From CAZNOG01 sp964574635 (GTDB lineage: Bacteria; Bacteroidota; Bacteroidia; Flavobacteriales_D; Cryomorphaceae), in the NCBI GenBank assembly GCA_964574635.1, contig CAZNOG010000001.1:248001-312000 (forward strand): a DNA stretch of 64,000 nucleotides, given 5' to 3'. The notes beneath the pieces are model-generated. The model did no database searches. It was not told the origin of the DNA and was given only the letters and a program-made list of their open reading frames with translations. The position numbers and the translations under genes were made by a program. Of the stretch, positions 17,017-26,500 are shown in pieces (position 1 is the first letter of the stretch; each line of letters starts with the position of its first letter).

Positions 17017-18015
17017 TCAGAAGATCACGTGGCGGTGTCTGCGTTTGGTCACGCGGCCACGGCCTTTCTTGAACCGTTTTTGCGCCACCTTGTAGTACAT
17101 CGTCACCGTGCCGGTCATGTAGGCGTCGTTGTCGGTGGGGTCGCCACGCTGAGCGCCCGTGAACGTGGAGTTCAGCGGAATTTCCCGTCCCGATTCGTCG
17201 ACGTAATATCCCAGGGAGGGATCCGCCAGAAACGCGGCCATTTCCCCGTAGTTGTCCCGAATCAAATCGTTGTCGAAGTACACCGTGCTTACGTCGTCCA
17301 TGTAGTCGGTGAAAGTAATGCGATGAACGATCTCCAAGCCGATGCTCCATTGCCGGTTGAGCTCCCACCGCACGCCGGCTCCCATGGGAAGGACCACGGT
17401 AAACAACGAGTACTTTTCCGCGCCTCCGGGCAATCCCTGTCCTTCCGTGCCCATGTCGCGCAATGCGTACCACTGCCCGTCGACGTTGGCTTTGGGGTTG
17501 AACGCGGTCACGCCTACACCGGCGGAGACGTAAAAGTGCAAAGGAGGCTTGAATGACCCTTGGCTACGAATATTGTACCTGCCTTTGGGGGTCAAGTCCC
17601 AAACGATGAATTCACCTTGAATGCTCAATTCCGTGATCGAGGAGCGGAAGTGGAGGTTTCGGTTTCGGCGGAAAATTTCCTCGGTAAGCGCGTCGTTTCC
17701 CCCGATGTATCCGAAAGCGAGTTGGGCCTTGGCAAAAAAGCGGGAAGCAAATTGGTAACGGTAGAGGAATTGGAGGGCGGGGCGGGTTTCCGACAGGTTG
17801 AGGTCGTAAATGAAATCGCTGCCCACTTGGTCGCGTCCACCGAGCTCGCCCAGAAAGTTGGCCGCACCCAACCCGAAACCGAGGCTGTGCCGGTTGTTTT
17901 TCCAGTAGTCGGGTCGTCCGCCGAAAAACTGTGCGAAGGAGGCCGTGGAAATGCCGAGGCAAATGACCGTCGCCATCGACAAACGCAAAATCTTATGGAT
18001 GGACGAGTTGCTCAC
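17017..18015 (-). CDS. PorG-like DUF6089 outer-membrane beta-barrel protein
   Basis: A 332-residue outer-membrane protein with a signal peptide ending 'ISTASFAQ' (about residue 29). The mature start 'HSLGFGLGAANFLGELGG' and the strand-rich pattern through 'PPLHFYVSAGVGVTAFNPKA' match the DUF6089 family, which includes the T9SS component PorG of Porphyromonas gingivalis. PorG is an outer-membrane barrel associated with the PorK/N ring. Bacteroidota often have several DUF6089 paralogues, so assignment as the true PorG is not secure. The C-terminal tail is unusually basic ('KKGRGRVTKRRHRH'). It lies 28 bases downstream of the TrmH gene; a TATCTTTC promoter-like element at 18022-18029 sits in that gap. 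Confidence 0.72.
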   Translation of the reverse strand: MSNSSIHKILRLSMATVICLGISTASFAQFFGGRPDYWKNNRHSLGFGLGAANFLGELGGRDQVGSDFIYDLNLSETRPALQFLYRYQFASRFFAKAQLAFGYIGGNDALTEEIFRRNRNLHFRSSITELSIQGEFIVWDLTPKGRYNIRSQGSFKPPLHFYVSAGVGVTAFNPKANVDGQWYALRDMGTEGQGLPGGAEKYSLFTVVLPMGAGVRWELNRQWSIGLEIVHRITFTDYMDDVSTVYFDNDLIRDNYGEMAAFLADPSLGYYVDESGREIPLNSTFTGAQRGDPTDNDAYMTGTVTMYYKVAQKRFKKGRGRVTKRRHRHVIF

Positions 18016-18021
18016 GGGGGC

Positions 18022-18029
18022 GAAAGATA
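18022..18029 (-). promoter_or_regulatory. -7-like promoter element TATCTTTC
   Basis: A 7-of-8 match to TAnnTTTG on the minus strand, only 6 bases before the PorG-like ATG. The same octamer occurs at 18609-18616, 22 bases ahead of the TrmH gene ATG. Confidence 0.3.
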
Positions 18030-18043
18030 ATTATTTCGATGCT

Positions 18044-18586
18044 TCATTGCACTTTGTAATCGAAGTGTCTGGAAATATTCCACAAAACGATGCCGCAGCA
18101 AACGGCGATATTAAGGGAATGCTTGGTGCCGAATTGCTCGATTTCTATGCACCCGTCCACGACCTTCACCACTTCGTCGCTCACCCCTTCCACCTCATTG
18201 CCGAACACCAGCGCCGGCTTTGGATCGAAGGTCCATGGAGCATCCCCCAAGATCATCGCGCCCCGAACCTGTTCCACCGCGTACACGCGGAATCCCTCCC
18301 GCTGCAGTTTCTTCACGGCATCGACCGTGGAATCGTGGTACTCCCAATCCACGGTGTGAGCCGCTCCGAGGGCCGTTTTGTTGATCTCCCTGTGAGGTGG
18401 TACGGCGGAAATGCCGCAGAGATGCATTTTTTCACCTCGAAAGGCGTCCATGGTGCGAAATACGGAACCTACGTTTTGGGCACTGCGCACGTTGTCGAGG
18501 ATGACGTGAACGGGCAGCTTTTCCGCCGAGCGGAAGGCTTCGGAGTCCAATCTGCCCAAAGCTTCATTCGGTATTTTCTCTCCCAT
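18044..18586 (-). CDS. TrmH/SpoU-family RNA 2'-O-methyltransferase
   Basis: A 180-residue SPOUT methyltransferase using S-adenosylmethionine to methylate a ribose 2'-OH of tRNA or rRNA. Seen: motif 1 'LDNVRSAQNVGSVFRT' near residue 30 (N-x-G-x-x-x-R catalytic Arg), motif 2 'ALVFGNEVEGVSDEV' near 125, and motif 3 'IEQFGTKHSLNIAVCCGIVLW' near 150, which form the trefoil knot. The N-terminus lacks the extra substrate-binding domain of RlmB-type enzymes, so it is a compact form. The RNA target cannot be deduced. It is the first gene of a likely unit with the PorG-like gene; the link is probably positional only. Confidence 0.88.
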   Translation of the reverse strand: MGEKIPNEALGRLDSEAFRSAEKLPVHVILDNVRSAQNVGSVFRTMDAFRGEKMHLCGISAVPPHREINKTALGAAHTVDWEYHDSTVDAVKKLQREGFRVYAVEQVRGAMILGDAPWTFDPKPALVFGNEVEGVSDEVVKVVDGCIEIEQFGTKHSLNIAVCCGIVLWNISRHFDYKVQ

Positions 18587-18761
18587 GTCTGCGTTTTATC
18601 GTCGCCCGGAAAGATAGAAATTCCGCCGGTCCCGACCCGGAAACCCGGCACCCGCTCGCCGACTTCGCCGCCGTGTGTATAAGAAATGATAAGTCGTCCG
18701 GGGTATTTTCGACAATCCCGACCGATATTGGTATTTTCGTGGGTTGTTAAGGGAGATCGGA

Positions 18762-21401
18762 GTGGAAACCAAACCGCCAAAAGCCAAAAAGAAAAAGAAA
18801 AGTGCCTCCACGGAGGAAACTCCGCTGATGAAGCAATACACCGGGATCAAAGCTAAGTATCCCGATGCCTTGCTCTTGTTTCGCGTGGGCGATTTTTACG
18901 AAACCTTCGGAAAGGACGCCGTTACGGTGGCGCAAATTCTGGGTATCGTACTCACCAAACGAAAGAATGGCGCCGCGGCCGACGTGGAATTGGCGGGTTT
19001 TCCGCACCATGCCCTCGACGCCTATTTGCCCAAACTGGTTCGCGCGGGTTACCGCGTGGCCATCTGCGACCAACTCGAAGACCCCAAACAAGCCAAATCC
19101 ATCGTCAAGCGCGGGGTCACCGAACTCGTCACTCCCGGCGTGGCTTACAACGACGAAGTTTTGGACACGAAGTCCAACAACTTCCTCGCAGCGGTGCATT
19201 TCGGAGAAGGAACCGCGGGTATCGCCCTTCTCGACGTCTCAACGGGTGAGTTTCTCACGACCCAAGGCTCCATCCAATACATAGAAAAGCTGGTGCAGAG
19301 CTTTCACCCCGGTGAAATTCTCTACCGACGACACTATGAAAAGGCGTTTTCGGAAGTGTTCGGCACCAAGTTTCACACCTACCGTCTCGACGACTGGGTG
19401 TTTACCAAAGAGTACGCCCTGGACAAATTGCTCGGTCACTTCCGCACCACGTCGCTGAAAGGTTTTGGCGTGGAGGAGCTCGACCAGGCCATTGTGGCGT
19501 GCGGGGCCGTCCTACATTACCTCGACGAAACCCATCACGAGAAACTGGGCCACGTGAGCCAATTGAAGAGGTTGGACGAACACGAATTCGTGTGGCTGGA
19601 CCGATTCACCATCAGGAACCTCGAACTCGTGAGTTCCATGAACGAAGGGGCCACCACCTTGCTCAAGGTCATCGACCGGACGATCTCTCCCATGGGCTCC
19701 CGCCTCATGAAGCGGTGGCTGGTGCTCCCGCTGAAGTCGGTGCAGGGGATAAACCACCGCTTGTCGGGCGTCAGCCACTTTCTCGATCATTCCGATATGG
19801 CCGACCAAGTCCGCGACCACATCTCCACAATGGGCGACGTGGAGCGGTTGATCTCCAAAGTCAGCATCGGCCGCATCAATCCCCGGGAGGTGCTTCAGTT
19901 GAAACGGGCTTTGGCCGCCATCGATCCCATCAAGAAGGCTCTGGAAAATTCGGGCAACGCCTCCCTCGCCACGGTGGGTGAACAGCTCAATCCCTGCCAT
20001 AGGGTGATCGAACGCATCGAAAAGGAAATCAAAGAAGATGCGCCGGCCCTCGTCGCCAAAGGAGGCGTCATCGCCGACGGCGTGGACGCGGAACTCGACG
20101 ACTTGCGCGACATCCGCGTGTCGGGAAAGGACCGATTGCTCGAAATTCGGGAGCGGGAAAGCCAAAGGACGGGCATCCCCTCGCTGAAAATCGCCTACAA
20201 CAACGTTTTCGGTTACTACCTCGAAGTGCGGAATACCCACAAAGACAAGGTGCCCGAAGACTGGGTGAGGAAACAAACGCTCGTAAACGCCGAGCGCTAC
20301 ATCACCGAGGAACTGAAATCCTACGAACACAAGATTCTGGCCGCCGAAGAAAGGATTCTCGAACTGGAAAGCCGCCTGTATACCCAGTTGGTCAACGACT
20401 TGATGGAATACGTAGAACCCATTCAACTCGACGCGCGCCGAATCGCCGAACTGGACTGCTTGCTGAGTTTTGCCGAAGTGGCCGTGGATTACGGATACGT
20501 AAAACCGGAAGTGGACGAGACCACGTCCATCGAAATTAAAAACGGCAGGCACCCGGTGATCGAGAGGCAGTTGCCCGTGGGTGAGACCTACGTGGCCAAC
20601 GACGTATACCTCGACAACGACAGCAATCAGATCATGATGATCACCGGACCGAACATGTCGGGAAAGTCGGCGCTGTTGCGACAAACCGCCCTGATTTGCA
20701 TCCTGGCCCAAATCGGCTCGTACGTGCCGGCGTCATCGGCCCGCATCGGGATGATCGACAAGGTTTTCACGAGGGTGGGGGCGAGCGACAATATTTCGTC
20801 GGGCGAATCGACCTTCATGGTGGAAATGAACGAAACGGCCAGCATACTCAACAACCTTTCGGACCGAAGTCTGGTGCTGCTGGACGAAATAGGAAGGGGC
20901 ACGAGCACCTACGACGGGGTGTCCATCGCGTGGGCCATCGCCGAATACCTCCACGAAAACAAAAAGGCGCGGGCCAAGACCCTCTTCGCCACGCACTACC
21001 ACGAGCTGAACGACATGACGGAAATGTTTCCCCGCATTCGGAATTTCAACGTGAGCGTGAAGGAGGTGGGCAACAAAGTGATCTTCTTGCGGAAACTCAA
21101 GCCGGGGGGCAGCGAGCACAGTTTCGGGATTCACGTGGCGAGGATGGCGGGAATGCCGCCGGTGGTGGTGCGTCGCGCGGCCGAAATCCTGGAAAGTTTG
21201 GAAAAGAGCCGGACGTCGGACCACCCACGGCCAAACAAGGCGGAGCCGGCGGATCCGGGCGTGCAGCTGAGCTTCTTCCGCCTCGATGACCCGGTGCTGG
21301 TGCAGATTCGCGACGAGATATCGGAGCTCGACATCAATTCGCTTACGCCGGTGGAGGCGCTGATGAAGCTCAATGAAATCAAAAAGCTTACGGGCAGCTG
21401 A
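18762..21401 (+). CDS. mutS: DNA mismatch repair protein MutS
   Basis: An 879-residue MutS that recognises mismatches and small loops and recruits MutL. Seen: the mismatch-binding 'GDFYETFG' (F-x-E) near residue 45, connector and lever domains, and the ATPase: Walker A 'GPNMSGKS' near 630, 'DEIGRGTSTYDG' (Walker B and signature) near 707 and 'ATHYHEL' near 745. The C-terminus has the short tail 'SLTPVEALMKLNEIKKL' of the dimer/tetramer region. The start is taken as GTG 18762 preceded by a purine-rich GGGAG; a TTG at 18744 is also in frame but lies immediately after a TATTTTCG -7-like element (18732-18739) and would leave no leader. Basic N-terminus (PKAKKKKK) is an oddity. Confidence 0.95.
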   Translation: METKPPKAKKKKKSASTEETPLMKQYTGIKAKYPDALLLFRVGDFYETFGKDAVTVAQILGIVLTKRKNGAAADVELAGFPHHALDAYLPKLVRAGYRVAICDQLEDPKQAKSIVKRGVTELVTPGVAYNDEVLDTKSNNFLAAVHFGEGTAGIALLDVSTGEFLTTQGSIQYIEKLVQSFHPGEILYRRHYEKAFSEVFGTKFHTYRLDDWVFTKEYALDKLLGHFRTTSLKGFGVEELDQAIVACGAVLHYLDETHHEKLGHVSQLKRLDEHEFVWLDRFTIRNLELVSSMNEGATTLLKVIDRTISPMGSRLMKRWLVLPLKSVQGINHRLSGVSHFLDHSDMADQVRDHISTMGDVERLISKVSIGRINPREVLQLKRALAAIDPIKKALENSGNASLATVGEQLNPCHRVIERIEKEIKEDAPALVAKGGVIADGVDAELDDLRDIRVSGKDRLLEIRERESQRTGIPSLKIAYNNVFGYYLEVRNTHKDKVPEDWVRKQTLVNAERYITEELKSYEHKILAAEERILELESRLYTQLVNDLMEYVEPIQLDARRIAELDCLLSFAEVAVDYGYVKPEVDETTSIEIKNGRHPVIERQLPVGETYVANDVYLDNDSNQIMMITGPNMSGKSALLRQTALICILAQIGSYVPASSARIGMIDKVFTRVGASDNISSGESTFMVEMNETASILNNLSDRSLVLLDEIGRGTSTYDGVSIAWAIAEYLHENKKARAKTLFATHYHELNDMTEMFPRIRNFNVSVKEVGNKVIFLRKLKPGGSEHSFGIHVARMAGMPPVVVRRAAEILESLEKSRTSDHPRPNKAEPADPGVQLSFFRLDDPVLVQIRDEISELDINSLTPVEALMKLNEIKKLTGS

Positions 21402-21500
21402 TCATCCGTTTTCGGAGCGCAGGCCGGCCACCGCCGAGGGAATCTTCCGCGCTCGGGCCATAGGCGGGCCCTCCGGAAAATCACGGAATTTTCATCCCTG

Positions 21501-21531
21501 TTTGGCGTATCCGAAATAATGGTTATTTTTG
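21501..21531 (+). promoter_or_regulatory. tRNA promoter: TTTG (-33) and TATTTTTG (-7)
   Basis: Both parts of the Bacteroidota promoter are present in perfect form: TTTG at 21501-21504 and TATTTTTG at 21524-21531, separated by 19 bases, 10 bases ahead of the tRNA. It is the cleanest promoter in the window. Confidence 0.75.
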
Positions 21532-21541
21532 CACTGCAAAA

Positions 21542-21614
<73 letters not shown>

Positions 21615-21616
21615 CA

Positions 21617-21649
21617 AAATTCCCGGTCTTACGGCCGGGAATTTTTTTT
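21617..21649 (+). terminator. intrinsic terminator after tRNA-Gly
   Basis: Inverted repeat AAATTCCCGG (21617-21626) with CCGGGAATTT (21635-21644), followed by a T-run, begins 3 bases after the mature tRNA end. Confidence 0.8.
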
Positions 21650-21952
21650 ATCCGCACTCGGCGCTTCTTCCGGAGATGTGATTCGAGGAAAAACGGAATC
21701 CATGCCCGGCGGCCACCTCCCCGAGCCACACCCACAAAAACCCAAAAACACCTGCGCGCACCCCCTCGTATCCGCCTTTGTGCGAGGAGATTAAGTGCGT
21801 CTTCGAAAGCGGTGCGGAGGCGCCGATCACGTGCTCGAAATACCCGTAGAACATTCGTTGGAAACAGGCGTTGGAAATGGTAACCCCGCCCGCGCGTACC
21901 TCGTAATATCCTTCATACCTCCCCTGAAAGATCACAACGGAAACCTGTAATT
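21650..21952. other. intergenic region, no convincing gene
   Basis: About 300 bases between the tRNA terminator and the next gene. A 95-codon minus-strand frame (21648-21935) fills much of it, but begins inside the upstream region of the following gene, ends in the terminator T-run and has no recognisable domain. I leave it uncalled. Confidence 0.4.
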
Positions 21953-22795
21953 ATGCGCAACGCCCTGTTGACCTGTATGCTGCTGTTTTTGGTCGGTACG
22001 TCGTACGGTCAAACCCAACGAATTTATCAAGACCTGCTGCCCGAAGGGGGGAAGTACCTCGATCGGGGATGGGTTTTTAGCCCGTCGATCAATTATATGT
22101 TGCCTTCGATCAAGCACACGCACCAGCGCTTGTGGACCCCTTCGAAAGAGGCGTGGGACATGGAGTACCGGGGTGCCGGAAAGGTCGGACTGGGCTTCGG
22201 GTTCGGGCGGTTCCACATCATCCGCACGTCGCGGCTGGTCAATTACGTGTCGCTGACCATGGGCGTGAAGCACTTTCGGGCCGTGGAACGATTTGACGCC
22301 GTTTTGCACGACCCCAACCGAGAAAATCCCTTTTTGCGCACCGGCGAAGGCACTTTCGCGCACACGTACGCCACCCTGGCCTTCGACGTGTCGTCGATCA
22401 AGCGATTGTCCCGCTCCACTTTTTTGGAAAACAGTTTGGGCATCAACGGCGACTTTCGGGTGATGGAAAGTGAGCACTACAACAAGAACGCCTTGCCTAT
22501 CGGTTTGAACACTCCCACTCGGTTCATTTTTCAGGCGCACTACCGGCTCGGATTCGGCATGAAGGTGTCGGACCGCATATTCGTGGTGCCCTCGGTGGAG
22601 ACTCCCATCGTGACCTTTTACGAATACCAAGACCTGAAATCGACCTTGGAGGTTTTCAACGTGCGGTATCGGCCTTTGATTTTCAGCGTGAACATCATGA
22701 TGGCCGACAAGCGCGCGAGCAGAAAGTGCCCCACCAAGTACTCCGACCGAAAGTCGAACGAGGTGCTGTTCGGCGGCAAGAACCGTCCCTGGTAA
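21953..22795 (+). CDS. secreted hypothetical protein, probable outer-membrane barrel
   Basis: A 280-residue protein with a clear signal peptide (MRNALLTCMLLFLVGTSYGQ, cleavage at about residue 19-20). The mature chain shows repeated amphipathic strands ('GKVGLGFGFGRFHII', 'NYVSLTMGVKHF', 'IFQAHYRLGFGMKV', 'RYRPLIFSVNIMM') typical of small outer-membrane barrels in Bacteroidota, but it ends in a polar tail (GGKNRPW) rather than directly in a barrel strand. No family is recognised. It converges on the MBL hydrolase gene with a 12-base gap. The ATG follows CGGAAACCTGTAATT with no strong ribosome site, as usual in this phylum. Confidence 0.7.
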   Translation: MRNALLTCMLLFLVGTSYGQTQRIYQDLLPEGGKYLDRGWVFSPSINYMLPSIKHTHQRLWTPSKEAWDMEYRGAGKVGLGFGFGRFHIIRTSRLVNYVSLTMGVKHFRAVERFDAVLHDPNRENPFLRTGEGTFAHTYATLAFDVSSIKRLSRSTFLENSLGINGDFRVMESEHYNKNALPIGLNTPTRFIFQAHYRLGFGMKVSDRIFVVPSVETPIVTFYEYQDLKSTLEVFNVRYRPLIFSVNIMMADKRASRKCPTKYSDRKSNEVLFGGKNRPW

Positions 22796-22807
22796 TCACC
22801 CTTCCCG

Positions 22808-23440
22808 CTACTTCAGAAACGGATTGTATCGTTTTTCGTGGCCGATGGTCGTCGGCTCCATGTGGCCCGCATACACCGTGGTATCGTCGGGCAACGTGAA
22901 CAATTCCTTTCGAATGGACTCCAAGAGGGTCGCCATGTCGCCCCCGGGGAGGTCCGTGCGTCCGATGCTCTCGCGAAACAACACGTCGCCCGCCAGCACG
23001 GTTCCCGAGTCTGCGTGGTACAGCGCCACATGTCCGGGCGCGTGCCCCGGCACGAACAGAATGTCGAAGCGCTCTTCGCCGAGCAGGAGGTGATCGCCTC
23101 CGAAGAATTCCGGTTCCGGCGAAGGGGAGTACGACACTCCGTACATCGATGCCACGGCTGGCACGCTTTGCAATACGACGAATTCTTTTGGATGGATTTT
23201 GGGGGTGAGGCCGTATTCCCTTGAAATGAACTCATTGCCGAAGACGTGGTCGATGTGGCAGTGGGTGTTCACCAAGATTAAGGGACGCAATTTTTCCGCT
23301 TCCAGATACGTTTTCAAAATCTGTCGTTCGGCGTGATCGTACATGCCCGGATCGACGATCATGCACTTCCCGTTTTGTTCGGACACCACGTAGGTGTTTT
23401 CTTGGAAAGGGTTGAAAACGAAAGATTTTATTTTGATCAT
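22808..23440 (-). CDS. MBL-fold metallo-hydrolase (glyoxalase II-like)
   Basis: A 210-residue metallo-beta-lactamase-fold hydrolase. Seen: 'THCHIDHVFGN' (T-H-x-H-x-D-H binuclear zinc site) near residue 58, 'VPGHAPGHVALYH' (third His) near 130, 'LAGDVLF' (bridging Asp) near 150 and 'YAGHMEPT' (last His) near 192. The 'FNPFQENTYVV' start and overall length match the small glyoxalase II-like subgroup of unknown substrate (thioesters or persulfides are usual candidates). The start at 23440 is where family similarity begins; a longer frame to 24229 overlaps the divergent gene. A TAACTTCG -7-like element is at 23458-23465. Confidence 0.88.
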   Translation of the reverse strand: MIKIKSFVFNPFQENTYVVSEQNGKCMIVDPGMYDHAERQILKTYLEAEKLRPLILVNTHCHIDHVFGNEFISREYGLTPKIHPKEFVVLQSVPAVASMYGVSYSPSPEPEFFGGDHLLLGEERFDILFVPGHAPGHVALYHADSGTVLAGDVLFRESIGRTDLPGGDMATLLESIRKELFTLPDDTTVYAGHMEPTTIGHEKRYNPFLK

Positions 23441-23581
23441 GGCGCGATTTGTTTCCGCGAAGTTACACATAGCCGACGGGCTGTACCGCCAGGGGTCGGC
23501 GATTCCGCGACGAAGGGCGACCGGGGCAGCCCAAGCGGGTGAGGGGAAACGCAAAACTTGAATTATCTTTACGTCCATACA

Positions 23582-26500
23582 ATGGATTTTCGGCCATACC
23601 ATCGGATAGTTCTTTGCCTTTTGCTCGTTTTTGCCGGCGAAGCGAACGCGCAATTCTACAACGGTTCTGAAAACGAATTCGGTAAAAACCGCGTGCAGTA
23701 CAGGGATTTTCTGTGGCAGCAGTATCGGTTCAAGGAGTTCGACACGTACTTCTACGAGGGCGGCCAAGGATTGGCGAGGTTTACCAGCCGCGTGGCGCAC
23801 AAAAACATCCGCTCCCTGGAAGAGCTGTTCGATTACCCCATCGGCGACAAAATCCAATTTATCGTATACAACACGCAGAGCGATTTCAAGCAGAGCAATA
23901 TCGGCTTGTCGGGGCAGGAGGAAGAGGGCAATATCGGCGGAACCACCCAGCTTGTCGGGTCGAAAGTGTTCGTGTATTTCGAGGGCGATTACCCGAAGTT
24001 CGAGCGCAATATCCGCAAGGGCATCGCTCGCGTGCTGATCAATCAGAAACTCTACGGAGGCAATTGGCGTGACGTGATCAAATCCGCCACCTTGCTCAAC
24101 CTTCCGGACTGGTACATCGAAGGATTGGTTTTGTACGCTTCCCACGCGGTGGACGAGAACGCCGAGAACATCATCCGAAGCGGGATCATGACCGGGAAGT
24201 TCGAGCGCATCAACCGGTTGGAAGGCCAAGAAGCCGAGCTCGCGGGGTACGCACTGTGGAAATACGTGGCGGAGGTGTACGGCGAAAACGTCGTGCCGAA
24301 CATTCTGTACACTTCGGGGGTGAGCCGAAACATGGAGACCGGTTTTCTCTACGTGCTGGGAAAATCCTTCGAAACCATCAGCAAGGAATTCAACGCGTAC
24401 TACAGGGGAGAGTATGGTTCCGAGACCGTGACCAAGTCGGATTTCGATCTTCGGGAGCTTTCAATGAAAACCAAGAAGAATCGAATTTACACGGCCTACG
24501 AAGTGAGTCCCGACGGCCGATACGCCTTGTACGTCAGCAATATTCTCGGGCAGTACCGCCTCTTTCTCTACGACGTGGAAAAGGGAAAGAGGAAGAAAAT
24601 CCTCAAGGCCGAACACAAGCTGTTGCGCATTCCCGACAGGAGTTTTCCGGTGCTGGCTTGGCACCCCTCAGGCCGGGCGTTTTCGTACGTGCGGGAGTGG
24701 AGGGGAAAACTCATGTTGACCACGTACAACCTCGACACGAAGAAAGAGACCGAACGAGAAATTTTCCACCTCGACAAAGTGCTCTCGATGGAGTACGACC
24801 CCGGGGGACAGCGCATGATTTTATCGGCGGTGGACCAAGGTCAAACCGATTTGTACTTGTACCACTTCATCGGGAATCGCCAAGAGCGCCTGACCAACGA
24901 CCCGTACGGGGATTTCGATCCGAGTTTCACCGCGGACGGCAACCGTGTGCTGTTTTCTTCGAACCGACCCGACGACACGTTGAGAACCAACGTAGACCCC
25001 TCGGTGTACTACGACAATCGCGACGTTTACGTGTTCAACCTCCAAACGCGTTCGCCCTACCTCGAGCGCATCACGAACACTCCCGATACCGACGAGCGCC
25101 ATCCCATGCAGTACCCCGACGGTCGGTACACGTACACCGCCGACTACCGGGGCACGACCAACCGTTACGTGGCCAAGTACGACAGCGTCATCAGCCGCAT
25201 CGACACGACGATTCACTACCGTTACTTCGCGGAATCACAACCCTTGACGGATTACGTCGCCGACATCCACGGTTACCATTCGCACACGCACACCGGGCGC
25301 TATGGATTCATGACATACACCGACGGCCGGTACCGCTTTTTCACGGGGTTGTTTGCCGACGACGACCGCCCGGTGAGCCGTCGGGAAGACGGAGAGGGCG
25401 ACGAGGCCCCCGACGAAACCGGGGCGCCCGACCCACAGGGTGCGCCGGAAGTGGAAAACGTGGATATCACCGTCGTGGAACCGCCCGATCGGGAAGGAGG
25501 CATAGACCTCGAGAACTACCGCTTCGAGGGGGAAACCGAAATCACCTACCGCCGGGAAACGGTGCGGATTACCGAGCTGCCCGGCACGAAAGAGGAATAC
25601 CGTCCTTCGGAAGCGGGCGTGACGGTTTTGGATTCGGTGGCCATTTCGGGGGCGAGAAACTACAACCTCAATTTTTCCACCGACAAGGTGCTGGCCCAGC
25701 TCGACAACTCCTTTATGTCGGAGTTTTACCAACCCCTTTCGGGGCCTTCGAATCTCAACCCCGGTTTGGGTGGGTTGATGAAATTCGCGACCAGCGACCT
25801 CTTCGAGGATTACAAGATTTCGGGAGGGTTCAGCATCGCCGGGAATTTCGACAACAACACCGTGATGTTGATGGGCGAAGACCTTTCGGAGCTGATCGAT
25901 CACCGCACGCAGGTGTTTCGGCAGCAATCTCGATTCGCGTCGAATTTCGGCGTCATCGAGTTGGTGAGCTACCAGGTGGCGCACCGCATCAGTAGGCCGG
26001 TGAACGAAGTGTTCAGTATTCGACTTTCGGGAATGTACCGCCACGACAAATACGTTCGTTTGGCGATGGATCGCACCAGCGCCGCATCGACCGATGACAC
26101 GGAGAATTACGCGGGTTTGAAAGGCGAGATCGTGTTCGACAACACCCTGCCGATGGGTTTGAACCTCCGTCGGGGTATGCGGTGGAAAGTGTGGACCGAG
26201 TACTTCCGCGATCCCTTCAATTTCGACCGGGACTTCATGACCATGGGTCTCGACGCCCGCCACTACACCAAGATTCACCGGAATCTGATTTGGGCCAACC
26301 GCGTGGCGTGGTCGACCTCGCTGGGAAAGGAACGCCTGGCGTTTTTCCTCGGGGGAGTGGACAATTGGATCGGTCCCAAGGAAGACAATTCCCTGCCGCT
26401 GGCTCCGGACCAGAACTACGTTTTTCAAACCCGAGGCGGGCCCATGCGCGGATTTTACGCCAATGCGCGGAACGGAAATTCCTTTGCCGTGATCAACTCG

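Noticed and set aside
21648..21935. 95-codon minus-strand frame beside tRNA-Gly
   Set aside because: No domain, no promoter-like element at its start, and its end lies in the tRNA terminator.
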